In this document: piece after piece, positions 7,643-14,777 of the stretch
Numbering within the stretch: the first letter of the stretch is position 1
Layout: every line of letters starts with the position of its first letter
Source of the DNA: Sphingomonas sp. UBA4766
GTDB taxonomy: Bacteria; Pseudomonadota; Alphaproteobacteria; Sphingomonadales; Sphingomonadaceae
Reading direction: 5' to 3'
Assembly: GCA_002403415.1 (NCBI GenBank)
Contig: DHHS01000043.1
Location: forward strand, 1 to 15,929
DNA: 15,929 nucleotides
The notes under the pieces: generated by a model
What the model saw: the letters and a program-made list of their open reading frames with translations, nothing else
Told to the model about the DNA's origin: nothing
Database searches by the model: none
Position numbers and translations under genes: made by a program

Positions 7643-8991
7643 CGCAGAAATCCGATCAGCAGCACGCCGTTCAAGCCAATGACAACTGCGGCAATCGCCC
7701 AGCCGCTCAAGCGCAGCCATGCCGGGCTCGCCAGTACTCCCATGATCCGCGCGTCGCTGGTAAAGGCGATCAGCGGCACGATCGCAAACGGCAATTGCAG
7801 GCTGAGCACCACCTGGCTCAGCACCAACAGCGCGGTCGCCCCGGCATCTCCGTTCAGCGCGACCACCGCCACCGCCGGCCCGATCGCCAGCATCCGGGTG
7901 AGTAACCGGCGCAGCCACACCGGCAGCTTCAGGTCCAAAAACCCCTCCGCCACAATCTGCCCGGCAAGCGTGCCGGTGATCGTCGAATTTTGCCCCGACG
8001 CCAGCAGCGCGACCGCGAATACCACGCTTGCCGCACTTGCGCCCAGCATCGGGCTGAGCAGCCGGTACGCCTCGTCAATGTCGGCCACATCGGTGCGCCC
8101 GGCGTGGTGAAAAGTGGCCGCCGCCAGGATTAGGATCGCGGCATTGATGAACAGCGCGAGACCCAGCGCAATCGTCGAATCGAGCACGGCCATCCGCGCC
8201 GCCACGGCCTTGCTCGGCGGGTCAAGCCCGTATGCGCGCGTCTGGACAATCGCGGAGTGGAGATAGAGGTTGTGCGGCATCACGGTTGCGCCCAAAATTC
8301 CGATCGCGAGATAAAGCATCGCCGGATCGGTGACGATCCGCGCGTGCGGGACCAGCCCGGCGGCAATTCCCGCGCCGTCGGGCCGCGCGATCAGCAACTC
8401 ATACGCAAAACTCCCCGCAATCACGACCAACAAGGCGACGATAAACGCCTCCAACAGGCGGAACCCCAGATGTTGCAGCATCAGGATCAGCAGCACGTCC
8501 AGCCCGGTCAGGATCACCCCTGCCACCAGCGGCAAGCCGAACAACAGCTTTAGCGCAATCGCCGTGCCCAGCACTTCGGCCAGATCGCACGCAATGATCG
8601 CCAGCTCGCATAACAGCCACAGCGCCAGTGTGACGAGGCGGGGATAGTGCGCGCGGCACGCCTGCGCGAGGTCCATCCCGCTGCCAATCCCCAGCCGCGC
8701 CGCCAGCGCCTGCAGCAGCATCGCCATGGCATTGGCGATCACGATGACCGACAAGAGCGCATAGCCAAAGGCAGAGCCGCCCGCGATGTCGGTTGCCCAA
8801 TTGCCGGGGTCCATATAGCCGACCGCGATCAGATAGCCCGGCCCCGAAAACGCAAAAAGCCGCCGCCAGAACTGCCCCCCGACCGCTGGCACAGGCACGC
8901 TGCGATGGCTTTCGCTGAGCGAAATCCGCTCTAGCGCGGCGGGGGGAGCAACCGGGGCGGGATCACCGACAAAGGGCGGGGGCGGGGCCAT
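7639..8991 (-). CDS. mntH: NRAMP-family Mn2+/Fe2+:H+ symporter
   Basis: 450-residue inner-membrane NRAMP transporter importing manganese (possibly iron) with protons. The two unwound-helix metal-binding motifs are intact: DPGNW in TM1 (61-65) and MPH in TM6 (238-240), with the GQNSTITGTLAGQ signature at 333-345 and about 11 hydrophobic helices. A Pro-rich N-terminal extension of about 40 residues is soluble. The start is ATG with no strong Shine-Dalgarno. It follows the phosphorylase gene after 43 nt on the same strand, so it may be read from that gene's promoter; no separate metal-regulator box is evident in the 43 nt. Some organisms have several NRAMPs, so the symbol is by family. Confidence 0.92.
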   Translation of the reverse strand: MAPPPPFVGDPAPVAPPAALERISLSESHRSVPVPAVGGQFWRRLFAFSGPGYLIAVGYMDPGNWATDIAGGSAFGYALLSVIVIANAMAMLLQALAARLGIGSGMDLAQACRAHYPRLVTLALWLLCELAIIACDLAEVLGTAIALKLLFGLPLVAGVILTGLDVLLILMLQHLGFRLLEAFIVALLVVIAGSFAYELLIARPDGAGIAAGLVPHARIVTDPAMLYLAIGILGATVMPHNLYLHSAIVQTRAYGLDPPSKAVAARMAVLDSTIALGLALFINAAILILAAATFHHAGRTDVADIDEAYRLLSPMLGASAASVVFAVALLASGQNSTITGTLAGQIVAEGFLDLKLPVWLRRLLTRMLAIGPAVAVVALNGDAGATALLVLSQVVLSLQLPFAIVPLIAFTSDARIMGVLASPAWLRLSGWAIAAVVIGLNGVLLIGFLR

Positions 8992-9034
8992 CAGTGCCCG
9001 TCGCGCGCGCGCTCGGACACAGGCCCTCGCTGCG

Positions 9035-9907
9035 TCATGCCGCGAGCACGCGCGCCATTACAGCATCCAGCTTGGCGAGCAGCGCGGGGTCGCGCTTCGC
9101 CGGATCGGTGATGAGTGCGGCATCAAGTACGCAATCAATTGGCGAGGGTTCGCGTGTCGTGGGCAGGGCGGCAAGGAACGCGGCCACGCTGCGCCGCGCG
9201 AGGTCGCCATTGGCGTGCATTTGTGCTATAACTTCGCTCACCTCGACATGCGCTTCGCTCTCGCGCCAGCAATCGTAATCGGTAACCATGCCGATCAGCG
9301 CATAGGGCAGCTCCGCCTCGCGCGCGAGCTTGGCTTCGGGCATGGCGGTCATCCCGATCACATCGGCGCCCCATTGGCGGTAAAGCAGGCTTTCGGCGCG
9401 CGATGAAAATTGCGGCCCCTCCATCGCCACATAGGTGGCGCCGGTGCTGACGGCGCCGCCCGCCGCGCGCACCGCCCCCGCCGCGAGTGCGGACAGCCGC
9501 GAGCATACCGGCTCTGCCATGGAGACATGCGCGACAAGGCCGGTGCCGAAGAAACTCGACACGCGCGCGACGGTGCGGTCGATAAACTGATCGACCACCA
9601 CAAAATGGCCCGGCGGCAATTCCTCGCGCAAAGAGCCGATCGACGAGATGGCCAGGATATCGGTGCAGCCGCTGCGCTTTAGCGCGTCGATATTGGCGCG
9701 CGCGTTCAGTTCGCTCGGCGGAATCACATGACCCCGGCCATGGCGCGGCAGAAAGCGGAGGGCGACATGGCCCACTCGCCCGAACAAAATCTGGTCCGAC
9801 GGTGCCCCCCAGGGCGTGTCGATGGTCCGCCACTCGGCATCGGCCAACCCGTCGATCGTATAAAGCCCCGACCCGCCGATGATGCCGATTGTCCATTCAG
9901 GGTTCAT
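9035..9907 (-). CDS. mtnP: S-methyl-5'-thioadenosine phosphorylase
   Basis: 290-residue purine nucleoside phosphorylase family 2 enzyme, cleaving methylthioadenosine with phosphate to adenine and methylthioribose-1-phosphate in methionine salvage. Motifs: GIIGGSGLY (8-16), LPRHGRGH.IPPSELNARAN (53-72), ISSIGSLREE (88-96), YVAMEGPQFSSRAES (159-173) and VTDYDCWRE (208-216), where the two Asp (210, 212) favour adenine over guanine/hypoxanthine substrates. The ATG at 9907 is supported by GGAG 7 nt upstream; the longer open frame adds 21 unlikely residues. Residual activity as inosine/guanosine phosphorylase cannot be excluded. No other methionine-salvage genes are in the window. Confidence 0.92.
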   Translation of the reverse strand: MNPEWTIGIIGGSGLYTIDGLADAEWRTIDTPWGAPSDQILFGRVGHVALRFLPRHGRGHVIPPSELNARANIDALKRSGCTDILAISSIGSLREELPPGHFVVVDQFIDRTVARVSSFFGTGLVAHVSMAEPVCSRLSALAAGAVRAAGGAVSTGATYVAMEGPQFSSRAESLLYRQWGADVIGMTAMPEAKLAREAELPYALIGMVTDYDCWRESEAHVEVSEVIAQMHANGDLARRSVAAFLAALPTTREPSPIDCVLDAALITDPAKRDPALLAKLDAVMARVLAA

Positions 9908-9914
9908 GCTGCTA

Positions 9915-9918
9915 CTCC
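9915..9918 (-). promoter_or_regulatory. Shine-Dalgarno deciding the mtnP start
   Basis: GGAG, 7 nt before the ATG at 9907, preceded by a run of seven T on the minus strand. It supports the 290-residue form over the longer open frame. Confidence 0.65.
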
Positions 9919-9960
9919 AAAAAAAGTTAGGGGGGCGGTTGCGAAAAAGGATGTGAGTCG

Positions 9961-10371
9961 ATGCGATCAATCGCCGCCGTTGCCACGCTGTTGCTGATGC
10001 CTGTGACTGCTCATGCCGCCGAGCCGATTACAGGGCAATGGCTGACCAAGGAAGGCAAGGCGATTGTAACGGTCGCGCCGTGCGGTGCGGGCGTGTGCGG
10101 GCGGATTACCAAGGTGCTGAAACCCAATCCCGAAGGGCACGGCGTCGACGAGCGCAACCCCAATCCCGCGCTGCGCAACCGGCCGATTGTGGGACTCCCG
10201 ATCCTCAGCAATTTTGTCGACGGTGGCAGGGATTGGCGTGGCCGCATCTATGATCCCGAAGCGGGCAAGGAGTATCGATCGATCCTAAAGAAGTTGCCCG
10301 ATGGCAATCTGCAAGTGCAGGGCTGCATCGCCTTTTTCTGCCAGACGCAGCTGTGGCGGCCGGTGCGATAG
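9961..10371 (+). CDS. Secreted DUF2147-family protein
   Basis: 136-residue small protein with a classical signal peptide (hydrophobic residues 4-16, AHA-A cleavage near 19/20), so periplasmic or secreted. The mature part has the DUF2147 pattern: GQWLT, a PCGAGVCG pair (C41, C46), IYDPEAGKEY (97-106) and a second pair in GCIAFFC (C122, C127), which could form two disulfides. Function of the family is unknown; a beta-barrel, lipocalin-like fold is plausible. AAGGA lies 9-10 nt before the ATG. It is divergent from mtnP across only 53 bp and convergent with the DNA glycosylase, so it is probably monocistronic. Confidence 0.85.
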   Translation: MRSIAAVATLLLMPVTAHAAEPITGQWLTKEGKAIVTVAPCGAGVCGRITKVLKPNPEGHGVDERNPNPALRNRPIVGLPILSNFVDGGRDWRGRIYDPEAGKEYRSILKKLPDGNLQVQGCIAFFCQTQLWRPVR

Positions 10372-10381
10372 GCGCGCGCGA

Positions 10382-11002
10382 TCAAACCACTGCCATATCG
10401 ACCTTATAGTGATGCCACGCCATGATCGCCGCTGCCCCCCGGTGCGGGCGCCAGGGTTCTGCGAGCAGCCGGGTCTCACGCTCGCTCGGGCGTTCGGGCA
10501 GGCCGAGGATGCGGCCGATCTCGATTTGCACCGCCAGGTCCCCTGCCGGCCAGATATCGCCGCGCCCCTCGGCAAACAGCAGGTAAATCTCTGCCGACCA
10601 GCGGCCAATCCCCTTCACCTGCGACAGTGCGGCAATCGCTTCCTCGTCATCGACCGGCAGTGCGTTCAGGTTGAGCGCCCCGCTCGACACTTTGGCGGCA
10701 AGGCTGAGCGCATAGCCTGCCTTTTGCCGCGACAGGCCGTAGGGGCGAAGTTCCTCCACGCTGAGTGCCGCAATCGTCGCCGGATCGTCAAGATTACCCA
10801 GCGCCGCCAGCTTGTTCCAGATGGACGCAGCGGCGGCGACACTTACCTGCTGACCGACAATCGTGCGCAACAGCGTGGCATAGCCGCGATCGCGCAAGCG
10901 CGGCGGTGGATAGCCTGCGCGGTCGATCGCGCGTGCCATCGCCGGTTCGACGGCCGCAATCGCGTTCAGATCGGCAACCAGCTGTTCAGCGCTTAGGCCC
11001 AT
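10382..11002 (-). CDS. DNA-3-methyladenine glycosylase II (AlkA-type, HhH-GPD)
   Basis: 206-residue base-excision-repair glycosylase that should remove alkylated purines. The HhH-GPD fold is recognisable: LLRTIVGQQVSVAAAASIW (44-62), the helix-hairpin-helix LSQVKGIGRWSAEIYLL (126-142) and the catalytic Asp at 155 in PAGDLAVQ. It lacks the N-terminal extra domain of E. coli AlkA and the Cys cluster of endonuclease III, as in the shorter bacterial and yeast Mag1-like enzymes. The ATG at 11002 is fixed by AAGGA 7-8 nt upstream; the longer frame would run into the ferredoxin region. Convergent with the DUF2147 gene (10-nt gap) and divergent from the ferredoxin. No ada box is visible. Confidence 0.92.
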   Translation of the reverse strand: MGLSAEQLVADLNAIAAVEPAMARAIDRAGYPPPRLRDRGYATLLRTIVGQQVSVAAAASIWNKLAALGNLDDPATIAALSVEELRPYGLSRQKAGYALSLAAKVSSGALNLNALPVDDEEAIAALSQVKGIGRWSAEIYLLFAEGRGDIWPAGDLAVQIEIGRILGLPERPSERETRLLAEPWRPHRGAAAIMAWHHYKVDMAVV

Positions 11003-11071
11003 CAATACTGTCCTTGAAATTGTCGCTGCTTCGCGGCAAGTCGGCCGCGACGCCGACACAGGGAGAATGAA
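11003..11071. promoter_or_regulatory. Divergent intergenic region (AlkA-type glycosylase / ferredoxin)
   Basis: This 69-bp gap holds both ribosome binding sites: minus-strand AAGGAC (11010-11015) for the glycosylase and GGGAG (11061-11065, 6 nt before the ATG) for the ferredoxin. Promoters must lie here or overlap the coding starts; none is clear by eye. Confidence 0.45.
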
Positions 11072-11389
11072 ATGCCAGAGCTTATCGTCGTGACCCGCAA
11101 TGGGGAAGAGCGGGTGCTGATGGGCGAGGCAGGCCTTTCGGTGATGGAAGTGATTCGTGACGGCGGCATTGACGAAGTGCTGGCGCTGTGCGGCGGGTGC
11201 TGCAGTTGCGCGACGTGCCATATCCATGTCGACCCGGAATTTGCGGCCAAACTACCTGCGATGGGCCCGGACGAGAATGATCTGCTCGATTCGACCGCTG
11301 ATCGTGATGAATTTTCGCGGCTGTCGTGCCAGGTGGTCTTTACCGATGCGCTCGACGGGCTGAAGGTGCGCGTCGCCGCAGAGGATTGA
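11072..11389 (+). CDS. [2Fe-2S] ferredoxin, adrenodoxin/putidaredoxin type
   Basis: 105-residue soluble electron carrier. The four cluster ligands fit C-x5-C-x2-C...C: C40, C46, C49 (in CGGCCSCATCH) and C86 (LSCQV). This is the vertebrate/adrenodoxin-type fold used by bacterial P450 and Rieske oxygenase systems, or by Isc assembly. Two extra cysteines (C43, C44) sit inside the cluster loop where relatives usually have Ser/Ala/Asn and Cys/Ala. No hsc/isc genes, P450 or ferredoxin reductase lie nearby, so the partner is unknown and I give no symbol. The ATG has GGGAG 6 nt upstream. It ends 4 nt from the convergent lipoprotein gene. Confidence 0.93.
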   Translation: MPELIVVTRNGEERVLMGEAGLSVMEVIRDGGIDEVLALCGGCCSCATCHIHVDPEFAAKLPAMGPDENDLLDSTADRDEFSRLSCQVVFTDALDGLKVRVAAED

Positions 11390-11393
11390 GCAG

Positions 11394-12113
11394 CTAGGGC
11401 GCTAGCGCCGCCAGTTTCAGCACGGCTGTCGGCGCTTGTTTGAGGGCAGGCGTTGCTTTCCACTCGATCCGGTTGCGGCCGCTGACTGTCTGCGCGCCGC
11501 CTTCCTCGTTCTGGCTAACGATCTCGGCGTCGGTGTCGAGCGTGAACACCCCGTCGAGCCGCCCCGCCGGGTCGGACAGCGCCGCGCCGCCGGGCAGGCC
11601 GGGGACCGAGCGTGACCCCTCATTGGCAAAGGCGGGCGCCTTGACCCGCACCAATCCGCCTTGACGCAATTCGATCGAGACGAACGGGAAAATCACTTCG
11701 CCGTCTAGGTTATAGGGCCAGTTGAACCCGTGGTTCAGCGTGCCGCGCACCGCATAATCGATGCTGAACTTGCCTTCGCCCAGATAGACGACCTTGCGGT
11801 AACCGGCCTCCTTGGTGAGGGCGGCGGCGACCATGCGGTTACGCTTTTCGGCGCGCGCTTTGGCGGCGGCTTTCTTTGCGGCGTTATCGACGGGCTTGGC
11901 ATCGGATTGGTCGGGGGTGCCGTCGGCGGGTTTCAGGTCGGTCAGCTCGCGCACGCTGTCATCGGCCTCGACCGCCACGACTTCGCCAATATAGGTGAAG
12001 GCGAAACTGCGGTTGGCGTTGATGGTGAGGGTCGAGACGAATTTGCCCGGCGTCAGCACGCAACCGACCAGCATCAGCGGCAGCATCAGCACCGCAACCA
12101 CACGCCCAACCAT
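11394..12113 (-). CDS. Unrecognised lipoprotein downstream of rlmB
   Basis: 239-residue protein I do not recognise. The N-terminus is a lipoprotein signal: short hydrophobic stretch (5-16) and lipobox LVGC with the lipidated Cys at 18, followed by Val, so probably outer-membrane sorted. Residues 60-98 form an Ala/Lys/Asp-rich, low-complexity, likely helical linker (KPVDNAAKKAAAKARAEKR). The flanking parts look like a beta-rich domain (for example FAFTYIGEVVAVE and EVIFPFVSIELRQGGLVRVK). The ATG at 12113 is set by GGAG 7 nt upstream and by the signal peptide; the longer frame would add 41 basic residues and overlap rlmB. It starts 17 nt after the rlmB stop, so is probably co-transcribed. No function is proposed. 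Confidence 0.8.
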   Translation of the reverse strand: MVGRVVAVLMLPLMLVGCVLTPGKFVSTLTINANRSFAFTYIGEVVAVEADDSVRELTDLKPADGTPDQSDAKPVDNAAKKAAAKARAEKRNRMVAAALTKEAGYRKVVYLGEGKFSIDYAVRGTLNHGFNWPYNLDGEVIFPFVSIELRQGGLVRVKAPAFANEGSRSVPGLPGGAALSDPAGRLDGVFTLDTDAEIVSQNEEGGAQTVSGRNRIEWKATPALKQAPTAVLKLAALAP

Positions 12114-12130
12114 CGGCCGACTCCCCCCCG

Positions 12131-12883
12131 CTAACCGCCCCGTGTTGCGACCGCATATAGCGCAATTGCGGCGGCATTGGATACGTTCAGGCTTTCGACC
12201 CGGTCCGAAATCGGCAGTCGGGCGAGCACGTCGCAATGCGCCTCGGTATTCTGGCGCATCCCTTCGCCCTCCGCCCCCAGCACGAGGCAGGTCTTGCCGC
12301 CCCCGTTCAGCGCCGTCGCCAGCGTGGTCGGCGTTTCACCCGTCAGCCCGATGCGCCAATACTGCGCCTCGGCAATTTCATCGAGCGCGCGGGCCAGGTT
12401 CACCACCCGCACCCAGGGCACTATTTCCAGCGCGCCGGATGCTGCGCGGGCGACCGTGCCCGATTCGGGTGGCGCGTGCCGGTCCTGGGTCACAATGCCG
12501 AGCGCATTGAAGGCCGCAGCAGAGCGCAGCACCGCGCCAACATTATGCGGGTCGGTCACCTGATCGAGCACGACCAGCGGCCGGTCATCGTCGCGCCCCT
12601 GTTCGATCAGATCGCCCAGCCAGATGTCCTCCAGCGGGTCCGCCTCGCACACGATCCCTTGATGCGGCGCGTCGTGCGGCACCAGCCGCGCCAGATCGGC
12701 GACATCGGCATAAACGGTCGGCACATCCTTTGGCATGACGATGGCGGACGCCGCCTCATGCGTGATCCACAGCTTGCGCACGGTGCGTTCGGGATTGTCG
12801 AGCGCTGCATACACCGCATGTCGCCCCCAGAACCGAGGACGGTTTCCCACCGCCTGGCTCGGTCGATGCCCGCGCTTTGCCAT
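12131..12883 (-). CDS. rlmB: 23S rRNA 2'-O-ribose methyltransferase, TrmH/SpoU family (RlmB-like)
   Basis: 250-residue SAM-dependent methyltransferase with the trefoil-knot SPOUT fold. An N-terminal L30e-like substrate-binding domain (about 16-90, beginning WGRHAVYAAL) precedes the three SpoU motifs: LDQVTDPHNVGAVLRSA (106-122; N114, R120), LVLGAEGEGM (200-209) and LPISDRVESLNVSNAAAIALY (223-243). RlmB methylates G2251 in the 23S P-loop in E. coli; related enzymes modify tRNA, so the target is inferred. A basic N-terminal tail (MAKRGHRP) is present. It begins 8 nt after the M28 peptidase stop and is followed by the lipoprotein gene. Confidence 0.92.
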   Translation of the reverse strand: MAKRGHRPSQAVGNRPRFWGRHAVYAALDNPERTVRKLWITHEAASAIVMPKDVPTVYADVADLARLVPHDAPHQGIVCEADPLEDIWLGDLIEQGRDDDRPLVVLDQVTDPHNVGAVLRSAAAFNALGIVTQDRHAPPESGTVARAASGALEIVPWVRVVNLARALDEIAEAQYWRIGLTGETPTTLATALNGGGKTCLVLGAEGEGMRQNTEAHCDVLARLPISDRVESLNVSNAAAIALYAVATRGG

Positions 12884-12891
12884 GGCTCGCG

Positions 12892-14499
12892 TCAGTCCTC
12901 GTCAGCGGTAATGGCAAAGGGATCGGTCACCGCCGGCTTGGTCGGCAGCGGCGGCTTGGGCAGCGGCTTGTCGGCATTGGCGGCGCTTACCAGCACGGAG
13001 GCGAGCACGGTCGACCCCTGACGCATGTCGTCGCCCTTCAGATGGTCATAGGTGTCGGCACTGGTGTGGTGGATGCGCGGGAAATAATCGAGCGGATCCT
13101 GAATGAACTGGAATCCCTGAAGCCCGATTGCCTGCAAAAACACATGGTCGGTGCCGCCGGTTTTCTGGATGACGACTGCGCTCGCGCCCATCGGCGCAAA
13201 GGGGCTGAGCCATTCGCGGAAAATCGGCACGACCGCAGGGTTATTTTCCGCATAGATTCCGCGCAGCTTGCCCGAGCCATTGTCGATGTTGAAATAGGCA
13301 GCGAGCTGGTCATATTCGGGCTTGGTGGTGATCGGCCAGCGATCGTTCCAGCCGTAAAAGCGCTTCAGCCCCGTCGCCTTGGGGTCAGTGCCTGTTCCCC
13401 GCGTCGCGAGATGCTGTTCGATATAGGCGAGGCTGCCGAGCAGGCCCTGTTCCTCGCCCGCCCACAGCGCAAAGCGGATCGTGCGCTTGGGCTTGATGCC
13501 AGTTGCACTGATGATGCGCGCAGCCTCCATAATCATCGCGGTGCCCGCGCCATTGTCGGCTGCGCCGTCGGCGGCGTGCCACGAATCGAGATGCGCGCCC
13601 GCCATGACATAGCCGGCATTTGGATCAGTGCCGGGAATTTCGGCAATGATATTATAGGCTTTCGTATCGCTGTCGTCGAAACGGATCTTTGTATCGATTT
13701 CGAGGCTGGGGTTCATGCCCGCTTTAAAGAGCCGCGCAAGGCGGCGATAATCCTCTGCCGCAAGCTCGATACCGGGCAGCGACGGGGTGTCGCCCTTGCC
13801 AAACAAATAGCCCTCACCATGCACCAGCATCCCGTCGAGCCGCGATTTCTGGACCCACGCCAGCGCCCCTTCGGCCTTCAAGAACGCATCGAGCTTTTGC
13901 GCAAAATCGAGCCGCTTCAGCCGTCGGTCGGCGGTTTCGGGATCATAATTGGGCTGCTGAAACTGGTCGAATCGCGCCAATTCCTCACCCGTATAGCGTT
14001 TGAAGGGAGCGGTGGACGGTTCATTCCCGGTGCCGGGCAGCGTGAGCATCACGATCTTGCCCGAAAGCTTACCCTTCCACTTGGCGAAATCGCTCAGCTT
14101 GGTGATGGGGGCGACGATGACCGGTGCCGTCAGCGGCCCGTTGGTGCCCGGCGTCCACGCAATCGGGATTGCGGTGAGCTGCAATGGGCGCGGCGCCACC
14201 ATGCGCACGCTCGCGCGCTCCACCGACCAACCGCGGCCGAAATCAAACCCCTCCTTGTGAACATTGCTCAGGCCCCATGCCTTGAACTTGGCCTGAGTCC
14301 ACTCCTCTGCCTGGCGCATTCCCGGCGAATTGGTGACGCGCGAGCCGATGACATCGGACAAATGCTGGGCTGTGGGCATCACCTGGCTGTGGTTGATGCC
14401 TTCATCGATGATCCGGTTGACGATCGCGCGGTCAACCGACTGCGCGTGCGCGGGCACGGCAACGATCATAGCGGCAGCGGCAAGCAGCATCGAACGCAT
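12892..14499 (-). CDS. Secreted M28-family zinc metallopeptidase (carboxypeptidase Q-like)
   Basis: 535-residue exported peptidase. A signal peptide (MRSMLLAAAAMIVAVPAHAQ, cleavage near 20/21) is followed by an inserted PA-like region (about 105-270) and a di-zinc M28 catalytic domain. Likely ligands and catalytic residues: H303 and D305 (GAHLDSW), D315 (AADNGAG), E349/E350 (WAGEEQG), D406 (NIDNGSG) and H477/H478 (RIHHTSADT). The layout resembles human carboxypeptidase Q, suggesting periplasmic dipeptide or aminopeptide turnover. The second of two adjacent ATGs is chosen because AAAGGG lies 6 nt before it, against 3 nt for the first. The open frame continues upstream through the antisense of tRNA-Tyr, giving a classic false extension. 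It leads the rlmB/lipoprotein genes. Confidence 0.93.
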   Translation of the reverse strand: MRSMLLAAAAMIVAVPAHAQSVDRAIVNRIIDEGINHSQVMPTAQHLSDVIGSRVTNSPGMRQAEEWTQAKFKAWGLSNVHKEGFDFGRGWSVERASVRMVAPRPLQLTAIPIAWTPGTNGPLTAPVIVAPITKLSDFAKWKGKLSGKIVMLTLPGTGNEPSTAPFKRYTGEELARFDQFQQPNYDPETADRRLKRLDFAQKLDAFLKAEGALAWVQKSRLDGMLVHGEGYLFGKGDTPSLPGIELAAEDYRRLARLFKAGMNPSLEIDTKIRFDDSDTKAYNIIAEIPGTDPNAGYVMAGAHLDSWHAADGAADNGAGTAMIMEAARIISATGIKPKRTIRFALWAGEEQGLLGSLAYIEQHLATRGTGTDPKATGLKRFYGWNDRWPITTKPEYDQLAAYFNIDNGSGKLRGIYAENNPAVVPIFREWLSPFAPMGASAVVIQKTGGTDHVFLQAIGLQGFQFIQDPLDYFPRIHHTSADTYDHLKGDDMRQGSTVLASVLVSAANADKPLPKPPLPTKPAVTDPFAITADED

Positions 14500-14505
14500 C
14501 ATTAT

Positions 14506-14511
14506 CCCTTT
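14506..14511 (-). promoter_or_regulatory. Shine-Dalgarno deciding the M28 peptidase start
   Basis: AAAGGG on the minus strand lies 3 nt before the first and 6 nt before the second of two tandem ATGs (14500-14502 and 14497-14499). The spacing favours the second ATG and rules out the far-upstream starts that would cross the tRNA. Confidence 0.65.
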
Positions 14512-14566
14512 CAAGCAACAAAGTTGCGCCATGGTTATGCGCGCGCGCGCGCCAGCGCAAGCGGCG

Positions 14567-14595
14567 TTGACAGCATCGCCGCACATGGGCATGGA
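14567..14595 (+). promoter_or_regulatory. Possible tRNA-Tyr promoter
   Basis: A perfect -35 consensus TTGACA (14567-14572) is followed 17 nt later by CATGGA (14590-14595), a poor -10 match. Position fits a transcript start about 20 nt before the tRNA 5' end. The -35 is convincing, the -10 is not. Confidence 0.35.
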
Positions 14596-14621
14596 GCCGC
14601 CTCGCTTTTGGCGCCCCCAAT

Positions 14622-14707
14622 GGACAGGTGGCCGAGTGGTTAAAGGCAGCAGACTGTAAATCTGCCCGTGCAAGCGTACGCTGGTTCGAATCCAGCCCTG
14701 TCCACCA
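14622..14707 (+). tRNA. tRNA-Tyr (anticodon GUA)
   Basis: 86-nt class II tRNA. Acceptor GGACAGG (14622-14628) pairs with CCTGTCC (14697-14703), with discriminator A at 14704 and genomically encoded CCA at 14705-14707. The anticodon stem GCAGA/TCTGC encloses the loop CTGTAAA with anticodon GTA at 14656-14658. A long variable arm follows, then the T arm GCTGG-TTCGAAT-CCAGC (14680-14696). It is divergent from the M28 gene. Its 3' end abuts the integrase remnant, consistent with past use as an attachment site. Both strands across it give well-known spurious peptides (plus-strand MAEWLKAADC..., minus-strand GWIRTSV...). Confidence 0.97.
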
Positions 14708-14725
14708 ACCCCCGCCACCAACCCC
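14702..14725 (+). repeat. 11-bp direct repeat at the tRNA-Tyr 3' end
   Basis: CCACCAACCCC occurs at 14702-14712 and again at 14715-14725 (13-bp period). The first copy begins inside the tRNA acceptor and CCA end. It could be a scar of integration or slippage; the sequence is C-rich and short, so chance is possible. Confidence 0.5.
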
Positions 14726-14777
14726 TTACCCATCCGCTAATGATTGCTCCCGTTGGCCTGCAGCAGGACGGCAAGCG

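Noticed and set aside
11398..11409. 12-bp palindrome GGCGCTAGCGCC just past the ferredoxin stop, considered as a terminator
   Set aside because: No T-run on either strand, and it lies within the last codons of the convergent lipoprotein gene; likely GC-driven chance.
11730..12134. Gly/His-rich plus-strand frame opposite the lipoprotein gene
   Set aside because: Composition mirrors the Ala/Lys-rich linker and the rest of the opposite strand; no start signal.
12877..14643. 588-codon plus-strand open frame opposite the M28 peptidase
   Set aside because: Antisense shadow of a conserved gene; no recognisable motif, and it runs into the tRNA.
14500..14733. Upstream extension of the M28 peptidase (GWIRTSV... 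peptide)
   Set aside because: It is the antisense of tRNA-Tyr and precedes a clear signal peptide with its own Shine-Dalgarno.
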